64,000 bases of DNA, from NCBI RefSeq assembly GCF_001456955.1, contig NZ_KQ758467.1, positions 480,672-544,671 on the forward strand. Reading direction: 5' to 3'. Below are positions 35,769 through 48,350 of this stretch, piece after piece. The notes beneath the pieces were generated by a model that was not told where the DNA came from, made no database searches, and saw only the letters and a list, made by a program, of their open reading frames with translations. The translations under genes and the position numbers were made by a program. This DNA comes from Microbacterium enclense. Lineage in GTDB: Bacteria > Actinomycetota > Actinomycetes > Actinomycetales > Microbacteriaceae. How positions within the stretch are numbered: position 1 is the first letter of the stretch; each line of letters opens with the position of its first letter.

Positions 35769-35798
35769 CGGCCCGAGCCCCCGAAGGGGCCCGGGCCG
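35769..35798 (-). terminator. Terminator of the livHMGF operon
   Basis: CGGCCCGAGCCCC, a four-base loop, and GGGGCCCGGGCCG pair over 13 positions with one mismatch, 20 bases beyond the livF stop on the minus strand. Confidence 0.7.
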
Positions 35799-35818
35799 AT
35801 CCGTCGCGGACGCGCGGC

Positions 35819-36537
<719 letters not shown>

Positions 36538-36541
<4 letters not shown>

Positions 36542-37545
36542 CGACCGTCCTCCTTCTCGTGCGACGACGGCGACGAGTCGCTGTCGATCGCGGCGTCGAC
36601 CTGCTGTGCGGTCTCGAGCAGTTCCGCCGCGGCCGCCGAATCGACGGTGCCCTCGTGGCGGCCCGTGACGACGCCGAGGTCGACGTCCTGGTGGGCGCCG
36701 AGATAGGCGTCGATGACGGCCTGGTCCTTCATCACCGTGTCGGGCGGTCCCTCGGCCACGATCTTGCCCTCTGCCATCACGACGACCCAGTCGGCGATGT
36801 GGCGCACCATGTGCATGTCGTGCTCGACGAACAGCACGGTCATGCCCAGGTCTTTCAGGTCGAGGATGTGGTCGAGCAGCGACTGCGTGAGCGCCGGGTT
36901 GACGCCGGCCATCGGCTCGTCGAGCATCACCAGCGTGGGGTCGCTCATGAGCGCGCGAGCCATCTCGAGCAGCTTGCGCTGACCACCCGACAGCGAGGCG
37001 GCGAAGTCGGCCTCCTTGGCATCCAACTTGAACCGCTTGAGCAGCTCGCGCGCCTTCGCGTCGTTGTCGGCCTCCTGCTTGCGCCAGACGAAGGGGAGGA
37101 TGCTGGAGAACAGCCCCTCGCCCTTCTGCTTGGTCGCCCCGAGCTTCATGTTCTCGAGCACGGTGAGAAGGCCCAGCGCCTTGGTGAGCTGGAACGTGCG
37201 CACCTGGCCCATGCGGGCCGCCTTGAACGCGGGGATGCCGGCGAGGTTCTTGCCGTCGAACGACCACTGCCCGCTGTTGGGCTTGTCGAAGCCCGTGAGC
37301 AGATTGAACAGGGTCGTCTTGCCGGCGCCGTTGGGGCCGATCAGCGCCGTGATGGCGTTTCGCGGGATCTCGAGGTGCTCGACGTTGACGGCGGTGTTGC
37401 CGCCGAAGTCGCGGCGGACGTTGTCGGCGATGATGATCGGGTCGACCTTGGCGACGCCCGGTCCCACCTCGCCCTTGTGCAGCCCGGTCGCCTTCACCCG
37501 CGGCGCCGAAGCGCTGGGTGCGACGGGCGTGGACTCATCGGACAA
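36538..37545 (-). CDS. livG: Branched-chain amino-acid-type ABC transporter ATP-binding protein LivG
   Basis: A 335-residue ABC ATPase: Walker A GPNGAGKTT, LSGGQRKLLEMARALMSDP, Walker B LVMLDEPMAGVNP, and FVEHDMHMV for the switch His. Compared with typical LivG (about 255) it has an N-terminal extension of some 35 residues and a C-terminal extension of about 45 acidic residues (AAAAELLETAQQVDAAIDSD) probably disordered. Its start overlaps livM by 11 bases and its stop overlaps livF. Confidence 0.93.
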
Positions 37546-38518
37546 AGGTCATCTCCTTCTTGCTGCCCAGGATGCCCTGGGGGCGGAAGATCACGAGCAG
37601 CATCAGTGCGACGCCGACGATGACGAAGACGAGCATCTGCGACTGATCGGCGGTGAGGAACGGCAGCAGTCCGATGGAGGACAGCGCCGGCAGGAGGTTC
37701 GACAGGAACGCGCGCACGACCCAGAACAGCACGGCGCCGAGCACCGGGCCGAAGATCGTGGCCGCGCCGCCGAGCAGCAGCGCCGTGTAGACGAAGAACG
37801 TCTGCGACGTGACGTACACGTTCGGGTTCACGTTCGTGTCCATGGCGGTGATGATGCCGCCGGCGGCGATGATCACACCGCCGATGACGAGCGCCTGCAT
37901 CTTGAAGGCGAAGACGTTCTTACCGAGCGCGCGCACGGCATCCTCGTCTTCCCGGATGCCGCGGATGACACGCCCCCACGGGCTGCGCATCAGCATCCAC
38001 ACCAGCAGCACCGCCACGGCGACGGCGAGCAGGCCCAGGATGATGACGTACCAGCGGTTGGCGTTGTAGGTCCACGGGCCGAAGCCGTAGTCGCCCTGCG
38101 GGAGGGGGTTGTTCTCGCCGCGCCAGCCCGACTGGAAGTTGAACAGGCCGTCGGCCGAACCGGTGACGCTGCGGAAGGTCGAGGTCAGGAAGACCAGGCG
38201 CAGGATCTCGGCGGCGGCGATCGTGACGATGGCGAGGTAGTCGCCGCGCAGACGCAGTGTCGGGATGCCCATGATGAGCGCGAACACCACGGCCGCGGCG
38301 AAACCGATCAGCGCCGCGATCGGCCACGCGAGACCGAACGTCAGGATCGAGATCGCGAAGCCGTAGGCGCCGATGGCCATGAAGCCGGCGACACCCATGT
38401 TGAGCAGGCCCGCGAAGCCGAAGTGCATCGACAGGCCGATGGCGGCGAGGGCGTATCCGAACGTGGCCGGCGCGAGGATCTGCGACGCGGTGTTGGAGAG
38501 GATCTGCAGGAAGTCCAT
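37535..38518 (-). CDS. livM: Branched-chain amino-acid-type ABC transporter permease LivM
   Basis: A 327-residue permease with eight to nine membrane helices. It contains the family's LRGDYLAIVTIAAAEILRL and the cytoplasmic coupling stretch RSPWGRVIRGIREDEDAVRALGKN that contacts the ATPases. It ends with FRPQGILGSKKEM, a motif also seen at the end of livH. ATG 38518 is chosen because DFLQILSN begins the family-like region. It lies seven bases after livH. Confidence 0.93.
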   Translation of the reverse strand: MDFLQILSNTASQILAPATFGYALAAIGLSMHFGFAGLLNMGVAGFMAIGAYGFAISILTFGLAWPIAALIGFAAAVVFALIMGIPTLRLRGDYLAIVTIAAAEILRLVFLTSTFRSVTGSADGLFNFQSGWRGENNPLPQGDYGFGPWTYNANRWYVIILGLLAVAVAVLLVWMLMRSPWGRVIRGIREDEDAVRALGKNVFAFKMQALVIGGVIIAAGGIITAMDTNVNPNVYVTSQTFFVYTALLLGGAATIFGPVLGAVLFWVVRAFLSNLLPALSSIGLLPFLTADQSQMLVFVIVGVALMLLVIFRPQGILGSKKEMTFVR

Positions 38519-38525
38519 GGTGTAC

Positions 38526-39839
38526 CTACCCGATTCGCTCTCGGCGGCCGAGGATGCCCTGCGGCCGGAAGAGGAGGATGACGATGAGCACGACAAGGGC
38601 GCCCACATACTTCATGTCGGAGGGGATCCACAGCGTGGACACCTCGACGAGGAGGCCGACGACGATCGAGCCGATGAGGGCGCCGAACGCCGTCCCGAGC
38701 CCGCCGAGCACGACGGCGGCGAACATGAGCAGCAGGATGCCGGAGCCCATGTCCCAGCGGATGCCGGGCCGGAAGTAGGCCCAGAGCACGCCCGCCAGAC
38801 CGGCGAGGGCGGATGCCAGTACCCACACGATGCGCACGACGTTGTCGACGTCGATGCCCGAGGCCGCCGCCAACGACGGGTTGTCGGACACCGCGCGCGT
38901 GGCGCGGCCGAGGCGCGTGCGGGTCAGCCACCACGCGAACGCACCGATGACGACGATCGAGATCGCCATGCTCGTGACATCGGTGACGCTGATGCGCACC
39001 GGTCCGAGTCCCGGGATGATCTCGCTGGAGGCGCCGGGGAGCTGCTGCGTGCCGCCGCCGATGAAGATCTGGAAGATATAGCGCAGTGCGAGCGACAGAC
39101 CGATCGAGACGATCATGAGCTGCACGATGCCGAGACCGCGTCGTCGCAGAGGCCGCCAGATGCCGGCATCCATGGCGAGTCCGAACAGACCCGACAGGAT
39201 GATCGCCAACGGAATGGCCACCCAGATCGACCACCCGGTCCCGGCGCTGAGGAACAGCGCGGCGATGGCCCCGAAGGTCACCATCTCACCGTGTGCGAAG
39301 TTCGACAGGCCCGTCGTGCCGAACACGAGGGAGAGGCCGATGGCGGCGAGGGCGAGCATGAGGCCGAAGTTCAGGCCATTCACCGTGCGCGAGAGCAGCT
39401 GGTCGACGAAGCTCGTCGTCTGCCGCTCGGCGGCTCCGAGGGTGAAGTTGCTCGAGACGGTGCTCGAGCTTCCGAACTCCACCGTGCGCTCGAACTCCGA
39501 CCCGTCGGGGACCGAGATGCCCGACAGCGACGTGCGGTCGAGTTCCAGCGTCCAGGTGCCCTCCTTCGTCGGGACCTTGATCGTGGCGCGACCGCGCTCG
39601 TCGGTCGTGCCCTCGCCGGTGAAGGAGCCGTCGGTGGCGGTCACCTTCGCCTGCGCGACGGGCTCGCCCTCGGAACGGACGTTGACGTTGATCGAGTAGG
39701 GAAGATCCTCATCGCCGACGGCTGCCATCGATGCCGGGGCGAGCCCGAACACCAGTGCGGCAGCGAAGAACCCTGACAACAGCGTCAAGATCGAACGTCG
39801 ACGGCGAGGCATCCTCGGGGATGCTTGCCGAGTGGTCAC
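38526..39839 (-). CDS. livH: LivH-type permease with N-terminal signal peptide and Ig-like domain
   Basis: A 437-residue protein. Residues 145-437 are a complete LivH permease (GLMLALAAIGLSLVFGTTGL, NFAHGEMVTFGAIAAL, coupling region TRTRLGRATRAVSDNPSLAAASGID). Before it come a signal peptide (about 16-40, ending SMAA) and a beta-rich domain of about 90 residues (VNVRSEGEPVAQAKVTATDG, TTDERGRATIKVP) like carboxypeptidase-regulatory or Ig-like folds, which should sit outside the cell. GTG 39839 is supported by AGGAGG five bases upstream. Most LivH lack this domain. First gene of livHMGF. Confidence 0.9.
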   Translation of the reverse strand: MTTRQASPRMPRRRRSILTLLSGFFAAALVFGLAPASMAAVGDEDLPYSINVNVRSEGEPVAQAKVTATDGSFTGEGTTDERGRATIKVPTKEGTWTLELDRTSLSGISVPDGSEFERTVEFGSSSTVSSNFTLGAAERQTTSFVDQLLSRTVNGLNFGLMLALAAIGLSLVFGTTGLSNFAHGEMVTFGAIAALFLSAGTGWSIWVAIPLAIILSGLFGLAMDAGIWRPLRRRGLGIVQLMIVSIGLSLALRYIFQIFIGGGTQQLPGASSEIIPGLGPVRISVTDVTSMAISIVVIGAFAWWLTRTRLGRATRAVSDNPSLAAASGIDVDNVVRIVWVLASALAGLAGVLWAYFRPGIRWDMGSGILLLMFAAVVLGGLGTAFGALIGSIVVGLLVEVSTLWIPSDMKYVGALVVLIVILLFRPQGILGRRERIG

Positions 39840-41661
<1,822 letters not shown>

Positions 41662-41673
41662 AGCGCTTCTCGC

Positions 41674-41705
41674 GAAGGGCCGGGCGCATGATCGCCCGGC
41701 CCTTC
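41674..41705 (+). terminator. Terminator after guaB
   Basis: GAAGGGCCGGGCG, a six-base loop, and CGCCCGGCCCTTC form a perfect 13-base stem 12 bases after the guaB stop. Confidence 0.85.
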
Positions 41706-41737
41706 GCCGTGCCCGGACGCGGGGCTACGCTGAGCGC

Positions 41738-42406
41738 ATGATCGGGCGGACACGGCATCCCGAGGCATCCGTCTCGGCTCGGCGCACGGAGGCGTTCACC
41801 GACGGCGTGTTCGCCATCGCGGCGACGCTGCTCGTGCTGGGGCTGACGGATCAATCCCTGGGATCGCCGGCCAACAACGGTGAACTCACGAATGCGCTCG
41901 TCGATCTGGCGCATCCCGTGTTCTCGTTCGTGATCAGCTTCCTCATCCTGTGTCTGATGTGGGTCACGCACGTGCGGCAGTTCGAGTACATCGCCCGCAT
42001 CGACAGCACCGGTATGTGGATCAACAGCTTCCGCCTGCTGTTCGTCGTCCTCGTGCCCTTCACCTCGTCACTCAACACCACCTACGCCGATCTGCTGCTC
42101 GGGCGGGTGCTGCTGCCGGTGAACTTCTTCCTCGCGATCCTGCTCGGGTGGGTGCAGTGGGTGTGGGCCGTGCGGTCGGGGGCGATCCCCGGTCTGACGT
42201 CCGCCGACGCGCGCCGGGTGGGCCGGGCAGGGCTCAGTGCCGTCATCATCAGCGCGATCGTGATGGCCGCGAGTCCGTGGCTCGGGTCCCTCGCATTCCT
42301 CCTGTTCGCCCTGGACGGCCTGCTGACCCGCGTGCTGCGCGGGTCGAACGACGTCGTCGACGCGGCCGATGCGCCCGCCGCCGGTGATGTCGGAGGGCGC
42401 GGGTAG
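41738..42406 (+). CDS. TMEM175 family potassium-channel-like membrane protein
   Basis: A 222-residue membrane protein with six predicted helices. The first helix has the RxxxFxDGVFAIAATLLVL pattern (here RRTEAFTDGVFAIAATLLVL), the diagnostic TMEM175/DUF1211 motif. Bacterial members form potassium-permeable channels as tetramers. MWVTHVRQFEYIARID and LLFVVLVPFTSSL also fit the family. The length is that of bacterial single-repeat members. Its stop is followed after about ten bases by guaB3, so the two may be expressed together. Confidence 0.88.
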   Translation: MIGRTRHPEASVSARRTEAFTDGVFAIAATLLVLGLTDQSLGSPANNGELTNALVDLAHPVFSFVISFLILCLMWVTHVRQFEYIARIDSTGMWINSFRLLFVVLVPFTSSLNTTYADLLLGRVLLPVNFFLAILLGWVQWVWAVRSGAIPGLTSADARRVGRAGLSAVIISAIVMAASPWLGSLAFLLFALDGLLTRVLRGSNDVVDAADAPAAGDVGGRG

Positions 42407-42415
42407 GCTGGGCGG

Positions 42416-43537
42416 GTGACCATGGAGATCGATCTCGGCCGCGCCAAGCGCGCCCGCCGCGCCTACACCTTCGACGACATCGCCGTCGTGCCGTCGCGGC
42501 GCACGCGCAACCCCGAAGACGTCTCGACCGCGTGGACGATCGACGCGTTCCCGTTCGAGATCCCCGTTCTCGGCGCCCCGATGGACTCCGTGGTCAGCCC
42601 GCGCACGGCGATCGAGCTCGGCCGCCTGGGCGGTCTCGGCGTCCTCGACCTCGAGGGCCTGTGGACGCGTTACGACGACCCCGAGCCGCACCTCGCCGAG
42701 ATCGCGACGCTCCCCGAGGCCGACGCGACGCGTCGCATGCAGCAGCTCTACTCCGAGCCGATCAAGCCCGAGCTCGTCCGCGACCGTCTCGCCGAGGTGC
42801 GCGCAGCGGGCGTCGTCGTCGCCGGCGCCCTCACGCCGCAGCGCACGCAAGACCTCTACGAGACCGTCGTCGCCGCCGGCGTCGACCTCTTCGTCATCCG
42901 CGGCACCACCGTGTCGGCCGAGCACGTCTCGAAGGTCGCCGAGCCGCTCAACCTCAAGAAGTTCATCTACGACCTCGACGTGCCCGTCATCGTCGGCGGC
43001 GCGGCGACCTACACCGCGGCGCTGCACCTCATGCGCACCGGCGCCGCCGGCGTGCTCGTCGGCTTCGGCGGGGGAGCGGCCTCCACCACCCGCGCGACCC
43101 TCGGCCTGCACGCCCCGATGGCCACGGCCGTCGCCGACGTCGCCGGCGCGCGTCGCGATTACCTCGACGAGTCGGGCGGACGCTACGTGCACGTCATCGC
43201 CGACGGCGGCGTGGGCACTTCGGGCGACATCGTCAAGGCGCTCGCCATGGGGGCGGATGCCGTCATGCTCGGCGTCGCGCTCGCTCGCGCGACCGACGCT
43301 CCCGGTCGCGGCTTCCACTGGGGTCCCGAGGCGCACCACGCCAAGCTCCCGCGCGGTCGCCGCGTCGCCGTCGACCGCGTCGGTCCGCTCGAGCAGATCC
43401 TGTATGGTCCCGCGCCCGTCGCCGACGGCACCGCGAACCTCGTCGGAGCGCTCAAGAAGTCGATGGCCACCACCGGGTACTCCGACCTCAAGGAGTTCCA
43501 GCGCGTCGAGGTCGTCGTCGCCCCCTACGGTCACTGA
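42416..43537 (+). CDS. guaB3: GuaB3 family IMP dehydrogenase-related protein
   Basis: A 373-residue TIM-barrel protein of the GuaB3 group, a paralogue of IMP dehydrogenase without CBS domains. It has YTFDDIAVVPSRRTRNP, VLGAPMDSVVSPRTAIELG, VIADGGVGTSGDIVKALAMGADAVMLG and ALKKSMATTGY. At the place of the IMPDH catalytic loop (GPGSICTTR in guaB) it reads GGGAASTTR, so the nucleophilic Cys is replaced by Ser. The biochemical role of the family is debated. The start is GTG 42416, with ATG 42422 as alternative. Confidence 0.92.
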   Translation: MTMEIDLGRAKRARRAYTFDDIAVVPSRRTRNPEDVSTAWTIDAFPFEIPVLGAPMDSVVSPRTAIELGRLGGLGVLDLEGLWTRYDDPEPHLAEIATLPEADATRRMQQLYSEPIKPELVRDRLAEVRAAGVVVAGALTPQRTQDLYETVVAAGVDLFVIRGTTVSAEHVSKVAEPLNLKKFIYDLDVPVIVGGAATYTAALHLMRTGAAGVLVGFGGGAASTTRATLGLHAPMATAVADVAGARRDYLDESGGRYVHVIADGGVGTSGDIVKALAMGADAVMLGVALARATDAPGRGFHWGPEAHHAKLPRGRRVAVDRVGPLEQILYGPAPVADGTANLVGALKKSMATTGYSDLKEFQRVEVVVAPYGH

Positions 43538-43548
43538 GCCGCCACCGC

Positions 43549-44418
43549 ATGACGTCGACCCCCGCGACCGACCCGGCACCGCCGCAGATCTTCCCGCCCA
43601 CGCTGCGGGAAGTCATGCTGCGACCGCGCTGGATCGCGCTACTGGCGTTCTCGCTGCTCGTCGCCGGTGTACTCGCGTGGCTGGGGCAGTGGCAGTTGGG
43701 TCGCGCCGTCGACACCGCCCCGCCCGAACCCGGCATGACCGAGGTCGTCCGACCCCTTTCCGAGGTTGTGCAGCCCGGCGACTATCTGCCCGAGCCACTC
43801 GTGGGGCAGCGGGTCGAAGTGAGCGGTACGTGGGTGGCATCCGACTTCATCGTCGTCTCCTCCCGGTTCAACGACGACGTCCAGGGGTACTGGGTCACCG
43901 GTCAGCTCCGTGTGGCGGGAACCGCCGAACCCACCTCGGTCGCCGTGGCAACCGGATGGACGCAGAACCTCGATCAGGCGAACGCCGCCGCCGACGAACT
44001 CGAACGCCAGGCCGGAGCCGACCCCGCGGCCGTGGTCGAGGTCACCGGACGCCTCATCTCCGACGAGGGGCCCTCCGTCCCGCCCGCCGGAGCCGACCCG
44101 CTGACCCTGGTGAAGATGTCGCCGGCGATGCTGCTGGGGCGTTGGCACGACATCGAGAACGTCGACGTCTACCGGCAGTACATCGCCTCGCAGACGGCGA
44201 TCGGCCCGCTCGACGACATCGCCTCTCCGGCTCCCGACGAGCGCTCCCGCGTCAACTGGCTCAACATCTTCTACGCCGCGGAGTGGGCCGTCTTCGCCGG
44301 CTTCGCGCTCTACCTCTGGTACCGCCTCGCCCGCGACGCCTGGGAGAAAGAGGTCGAAGACCTCGAAGACGAGCAGGCCGAAGCCCTCGCGGCGGGGGCC
44401 GCGGCATCCCGCGACTAG
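43549..44418 (+). CDS. SURF1 family cytochrome oxidase assembly protein
   Basis: A 289-residue protein with one N-terminal (RPRWIALLAFSLLVAGVLAWLGQWQLGR) and one C-terminal membrane helix (WLNIFYAAEWAVFAGFALYLWYRL), flanking an extracytoplasmic domain. GQWQLGR and the VEVSGTW strand are family marks. SURF1 proteins help insert heme a into aa3 oxidase. ATG 43549 gives the proper N-terminus; 11 bases separate it from guaB3. The acidic tail DLEDEQAEAL is non-conserved. Confidence 0.9.
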   Translation: MTSTPATDPAPPQIFPPTLREVMLRPRWIALLAFSLLVAGVLAWLGQWQLGRAVDTAPPEPGMTEVVRPLSEVVQPGDYLPEPLVGQRVEVSGTWVASDFIVVSSRFNDDVQGYWVTGQLRVAGTAEPTSVAVATGWTQNLDQANAAADELERQAGADPAAVVEVTGRLISDEGPSVPPAGADPLTLVKMSPAMLLGRWHDIENVDVYRQYIASQTAIGPLDDIASPAPDERSRVNWLNIFYAAEWAVFAGFALYLWYRLARDAWEKEVEDLEDEQAEALAAGAAASRD

Positions 44419-44428
44419 ACTGGCATCC

Positions 44429-44946
44429 ATGCCCCGTGCCCCGAAGCTCGCCTCGTTCCCGGCGATCCGCGGAGCCCTGAAGTTCTACCAGATCTGCTCG
44501 ATCATCACCGGTGTCGGCCTGCTGCTGCTGGTCGCCGAGATGATCCTGAAGTACACGCCCATTCACGTGGAGCTGTTCCTCGGCGGGTCCGGTGGCTTCC
44601 TGTGGTTCGCAGACGCCGTGCCCGGCCCCGACTGCCAGTGGTTCTCGCTATTCGTGCCCGGCGGCAGCGGCTGCGAGATCCTGTCGACCGGCGACGGCGT
44701 CAACGTCTCGCTCGCGATCCTCGTGGCGCACGGCTGGTTCTACGTCGTGTACCTCTTCTCGTGCTTCCGCGTGTGGAGCCTCATGCGGTGGCCGTTCCGC
44801 CGCTTCGTCTTCCTCGCCCTCGGCGGCGTCGTGCCGTTCCTCTCCTTCATCCTCGAGGTGCGCACCGCCCGCCGCGTGCGCGCCTACCTCGCCGAGCGCG
44901 AAGCCGCCCAGGCCGCCGCTCCCGTTCCCACCCCGGAAGGCAACCG

Positions 44947-44950
<4 letters not shown>
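44429..44950 (+). CDS. DUF3817 membrane protein
   Basis: A 173-residue membrane protein with DUF3817 features: [31 protein letters not shown] is replaced here by its pieces [14 protein letters not shown] and [12 protein letters not shown], then [33 protein letters not shown] and [16 protein letters not shown]. Three or four helices are predicted. An extra loop with two cysteines ([18 protein letters not shown]) sits between helices 1 and 2. Function unknown; in actinobacteria it is regularly found just before guaA. Its stop overlaps the guaA GTG. Confidence 0.85.
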
Positions 44951-46527
<1,577 letters not shown>

Positions 46528-46573
46528 GCCGGAGTGTCGGTCGCGCCGTACGTCGCTGCTGACTCCCGGCTAC

Positions 46574-46637
46574 GTGACACGCCCTCCTGAGTCGAAAACG
46601 GGGCCCCTACCCCGATCGACTCAGGAGGGCGTGTCAC
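46574..46637. repeat. Perfect 22-base inverted repeat downstream of guaA
   Basis: Arms at 46574-46595 and 46616-46637 (starting GTGACACGCCCTCCTGAG and its complement) are perfectly complementary over 22 bases around a 20-base loop. It may act as the guaA terminator. The loop plus the start of the right arm (CGGGGCCCCTACCCCGAT and six more bases) is repeated once more at 46696-46719, so it is also part of a local direct repeat. The gap 46528-46929 holds no supported gene. Confidence 0.8.
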
Positions 46638-46805
46638 TTCGCCTTGCGTCGACATCGGCGTGCGCGCTCCGCCTGCCCGGCGGTGGGTATGAGGGCGGGG
46701 CCCCTACCCCGATCGACTCGAAGACGATGCCCCTCCACCGGACGGCGGCGCCGTTGCTCTGTCGTCGGCCGTTGTGGGGAAGGCGCACCGGCGGCGCTGT
46801 GACGG

Positions 46806-46874
46806 GGTTTGGGGCGGAATCGGCCGTTCGGGGCGGGCGGATCTCGCCCCGAACGGCGGAATCCGCCCCAAACC
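46806..46874. repeat. REP-like inverted repeat, GGTTTGGGGCG family, copy 1
   Basis: Arms at 46806-46835 and 46845-46874 pair over 28 of 30 bases around a nine-base loop. The outer ends are GGTTTGGGGCG and CGCCCCAAACC. The same outer sequence occurs in two elements at 57378 and 57528, showing a dispersed family. Confidence 0.75.
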
Positions 46875-46929
46875 GACGCGAAGGCCGTGCTCGGCGTCGG
46901 GGCGGACGCGGGTGCGGGAGGATGGTGGC

Positions 46930-48297
46930 GTGAGCGACGCCGAGTTCCCCGACGCCTGGTACCTCATCCTCTCGAGCCGGCTCATCCCCGACCTCGACGG
47001 CGGATACACCATCTCGACCCTGGCCCGAGCGCGTCAGATGGCGGAGGCCGGTGCGTCGCCGCTGCTGCTGACGGTCGACCCCGGCGCGGTCGACGCCCAC
47101 GCGGCGCACCGGGCGACCTTCGTCGAGCGCGGGGCGGCTGCGGCATCCGAAGTCTTCCGCAACCTCTTCGACGACGCCGTGGCGACCGCCGGGGGAGCGG
47201 CCGAGTGGCTGCGCGAGGCGGCCCACGACGGGCACGCCGATCCGACGCTGGAGTACCGCGACGTTGCCGGGGGCGCGGTGTCGCTGCCGAATGTCATCGA
47301 CCCCGACTGGCTCCTGACGACGGCGCCGATCATCGTCCGCGACACCGCGGGCGAGTCGGTGGGCGTCATCGACGGATTCGGTGCCCTGTACCGGGCGTGG
47401 CTGTCGCACGTTGCCTCGGCGTTGCGCGCCGAGATCGATCGGCCGATCGTCGTCATCTGCGAGTCGCGGCAGGTGGGAGAGCTCATCGTCGGGTGGGGCG
47501 ACGAAGACGTGCGGATCCTGCACACCATCCATACGATCCATCTCGAGCCGCCGTACCGCGCCGACTCCGACCTGAACCGTCTGTGGGCGCGGTGGTTCGA
47601 GATCGCGCCGCGCTTCGACGCCGTGCTCTGGCCGACCCTGCAGCAGCGCGAGGACGTGCGCGCCCGCTTCGGCGCGGAGGCGAATGATGTCGTCGCACCG
47701 CACGCCGTCGAGGGGCCGGCGACCGCGGTGCCGTCGAGTCGGCGGGATGCCGGTCGGGTCGTCGTCCTGGGACGTCTCGCCCCGGGCAAGCGGCTCGACC
47801 ACGCGATCCGCGCCTTCGGCCGTGTCGTCGGGGATGTGCCCGACGCGCGGCTGGACCTGTGGGGCGAAGGGCCGCAGCGAGGCGACCTCGAGGGGCTCGT
47901 CGCGGACCGCGGTCTCGGCGCGCGCGTGACCCTGCCCGGCCTCACCTCGAGTCCCGGCGCCGTTCTCGACCGAGCCGCGGTCTACCTCACCACCTCGGCT
48001 TTCGAGGGGCAGGGGCTCGCGATGGCGGAGGCCCTCGCGCACGGCACGCCCGTCGTCGCCTACGACATCCGCTACGGCCCGCGCGACATGCTCGCCACCG
48101 GCGGCGGCATCCTGGTTCCGGACGGCGATGAAGACGCGCTCGCCGCTGCCCTCACCCGCGTGCTGACGGATGCCGCGCTGCGCGAACGCCTTTCGGCGCA
48201 GGCGCGGGATGCCGCGGCCGCGCTGAGCCCGGAGCGGGCGATGAGGACGCTCGCAGCCGCGTGCCGCGAATCGTTGTCACGCCCGCGGCGGCGCTGA
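46930..48297 (+). CDS. Glycosyltransferase family 4 protein
   Basis: A 455-residue GT-B glycosyltransferase. The N-terminal half begins with an LSSRLIPDLDGGYTISTLARARQM-like region typical of poly(glycerol-phosphate) alpha-glucosyltransferases (TagE type). The C-terminal half has VVVLGRLAPGKRLDHAIRAF, RLDLWGEGPQRGDLE, VTLPGLTS and the nucleotide-sugar motif TTSAFEGQGLAMAEALAHGTPVVAYD (E-x7-E). Such enzymes glycosylate wall polymers or adhesins; the acceptor here is unknown. The start is GTG 46930. It stands alone after the repeat-rich gap. Confidence 0.85.
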   Translation: MSDAEFPDAWYLILSSRLIPDLDGGYTISTLARARQMAEAGASPLLLTVDPGAVDAHAAHRATFVERGAAAASEVFRNLFDDAVATAGGAAEWLREAAHDGHADPTLEYRDVAGGAVSLPNVIDPDWLLTTAPIIVRDTAGESVGVIDGFGALYRAWLSHVASALRAEIDRPIVVICESRQVGELIVGWGDEDVRILHTIHTIHLEPPYRADSDLNRLWARWFEIAPRFDAVLWPTLQQREDVRARFGAEANDVVAPHAVEGPATAVPSSRRDAGRVVVLGRLAPGKRLDHAIRAFGRVVGDVPDARLDLWGEGPQRGDLEGLVADRGLGARVTLPGLTSSPGAVLDRAAVYLTTSAFEGQGLAMAEALAHGTPVVAYDIRYGPRDMLATGGGILVPDGDEDALAAALTRVLTDAALRERLSAQARDAAAALSPERAMRTLAAACRESLSRPRRR

Positions 48298-48350
48298 CGC
48301 CAGACCGTCGGGCATGGCGCATAGCCTGACGACGGTCGACGCCCGCGGCT

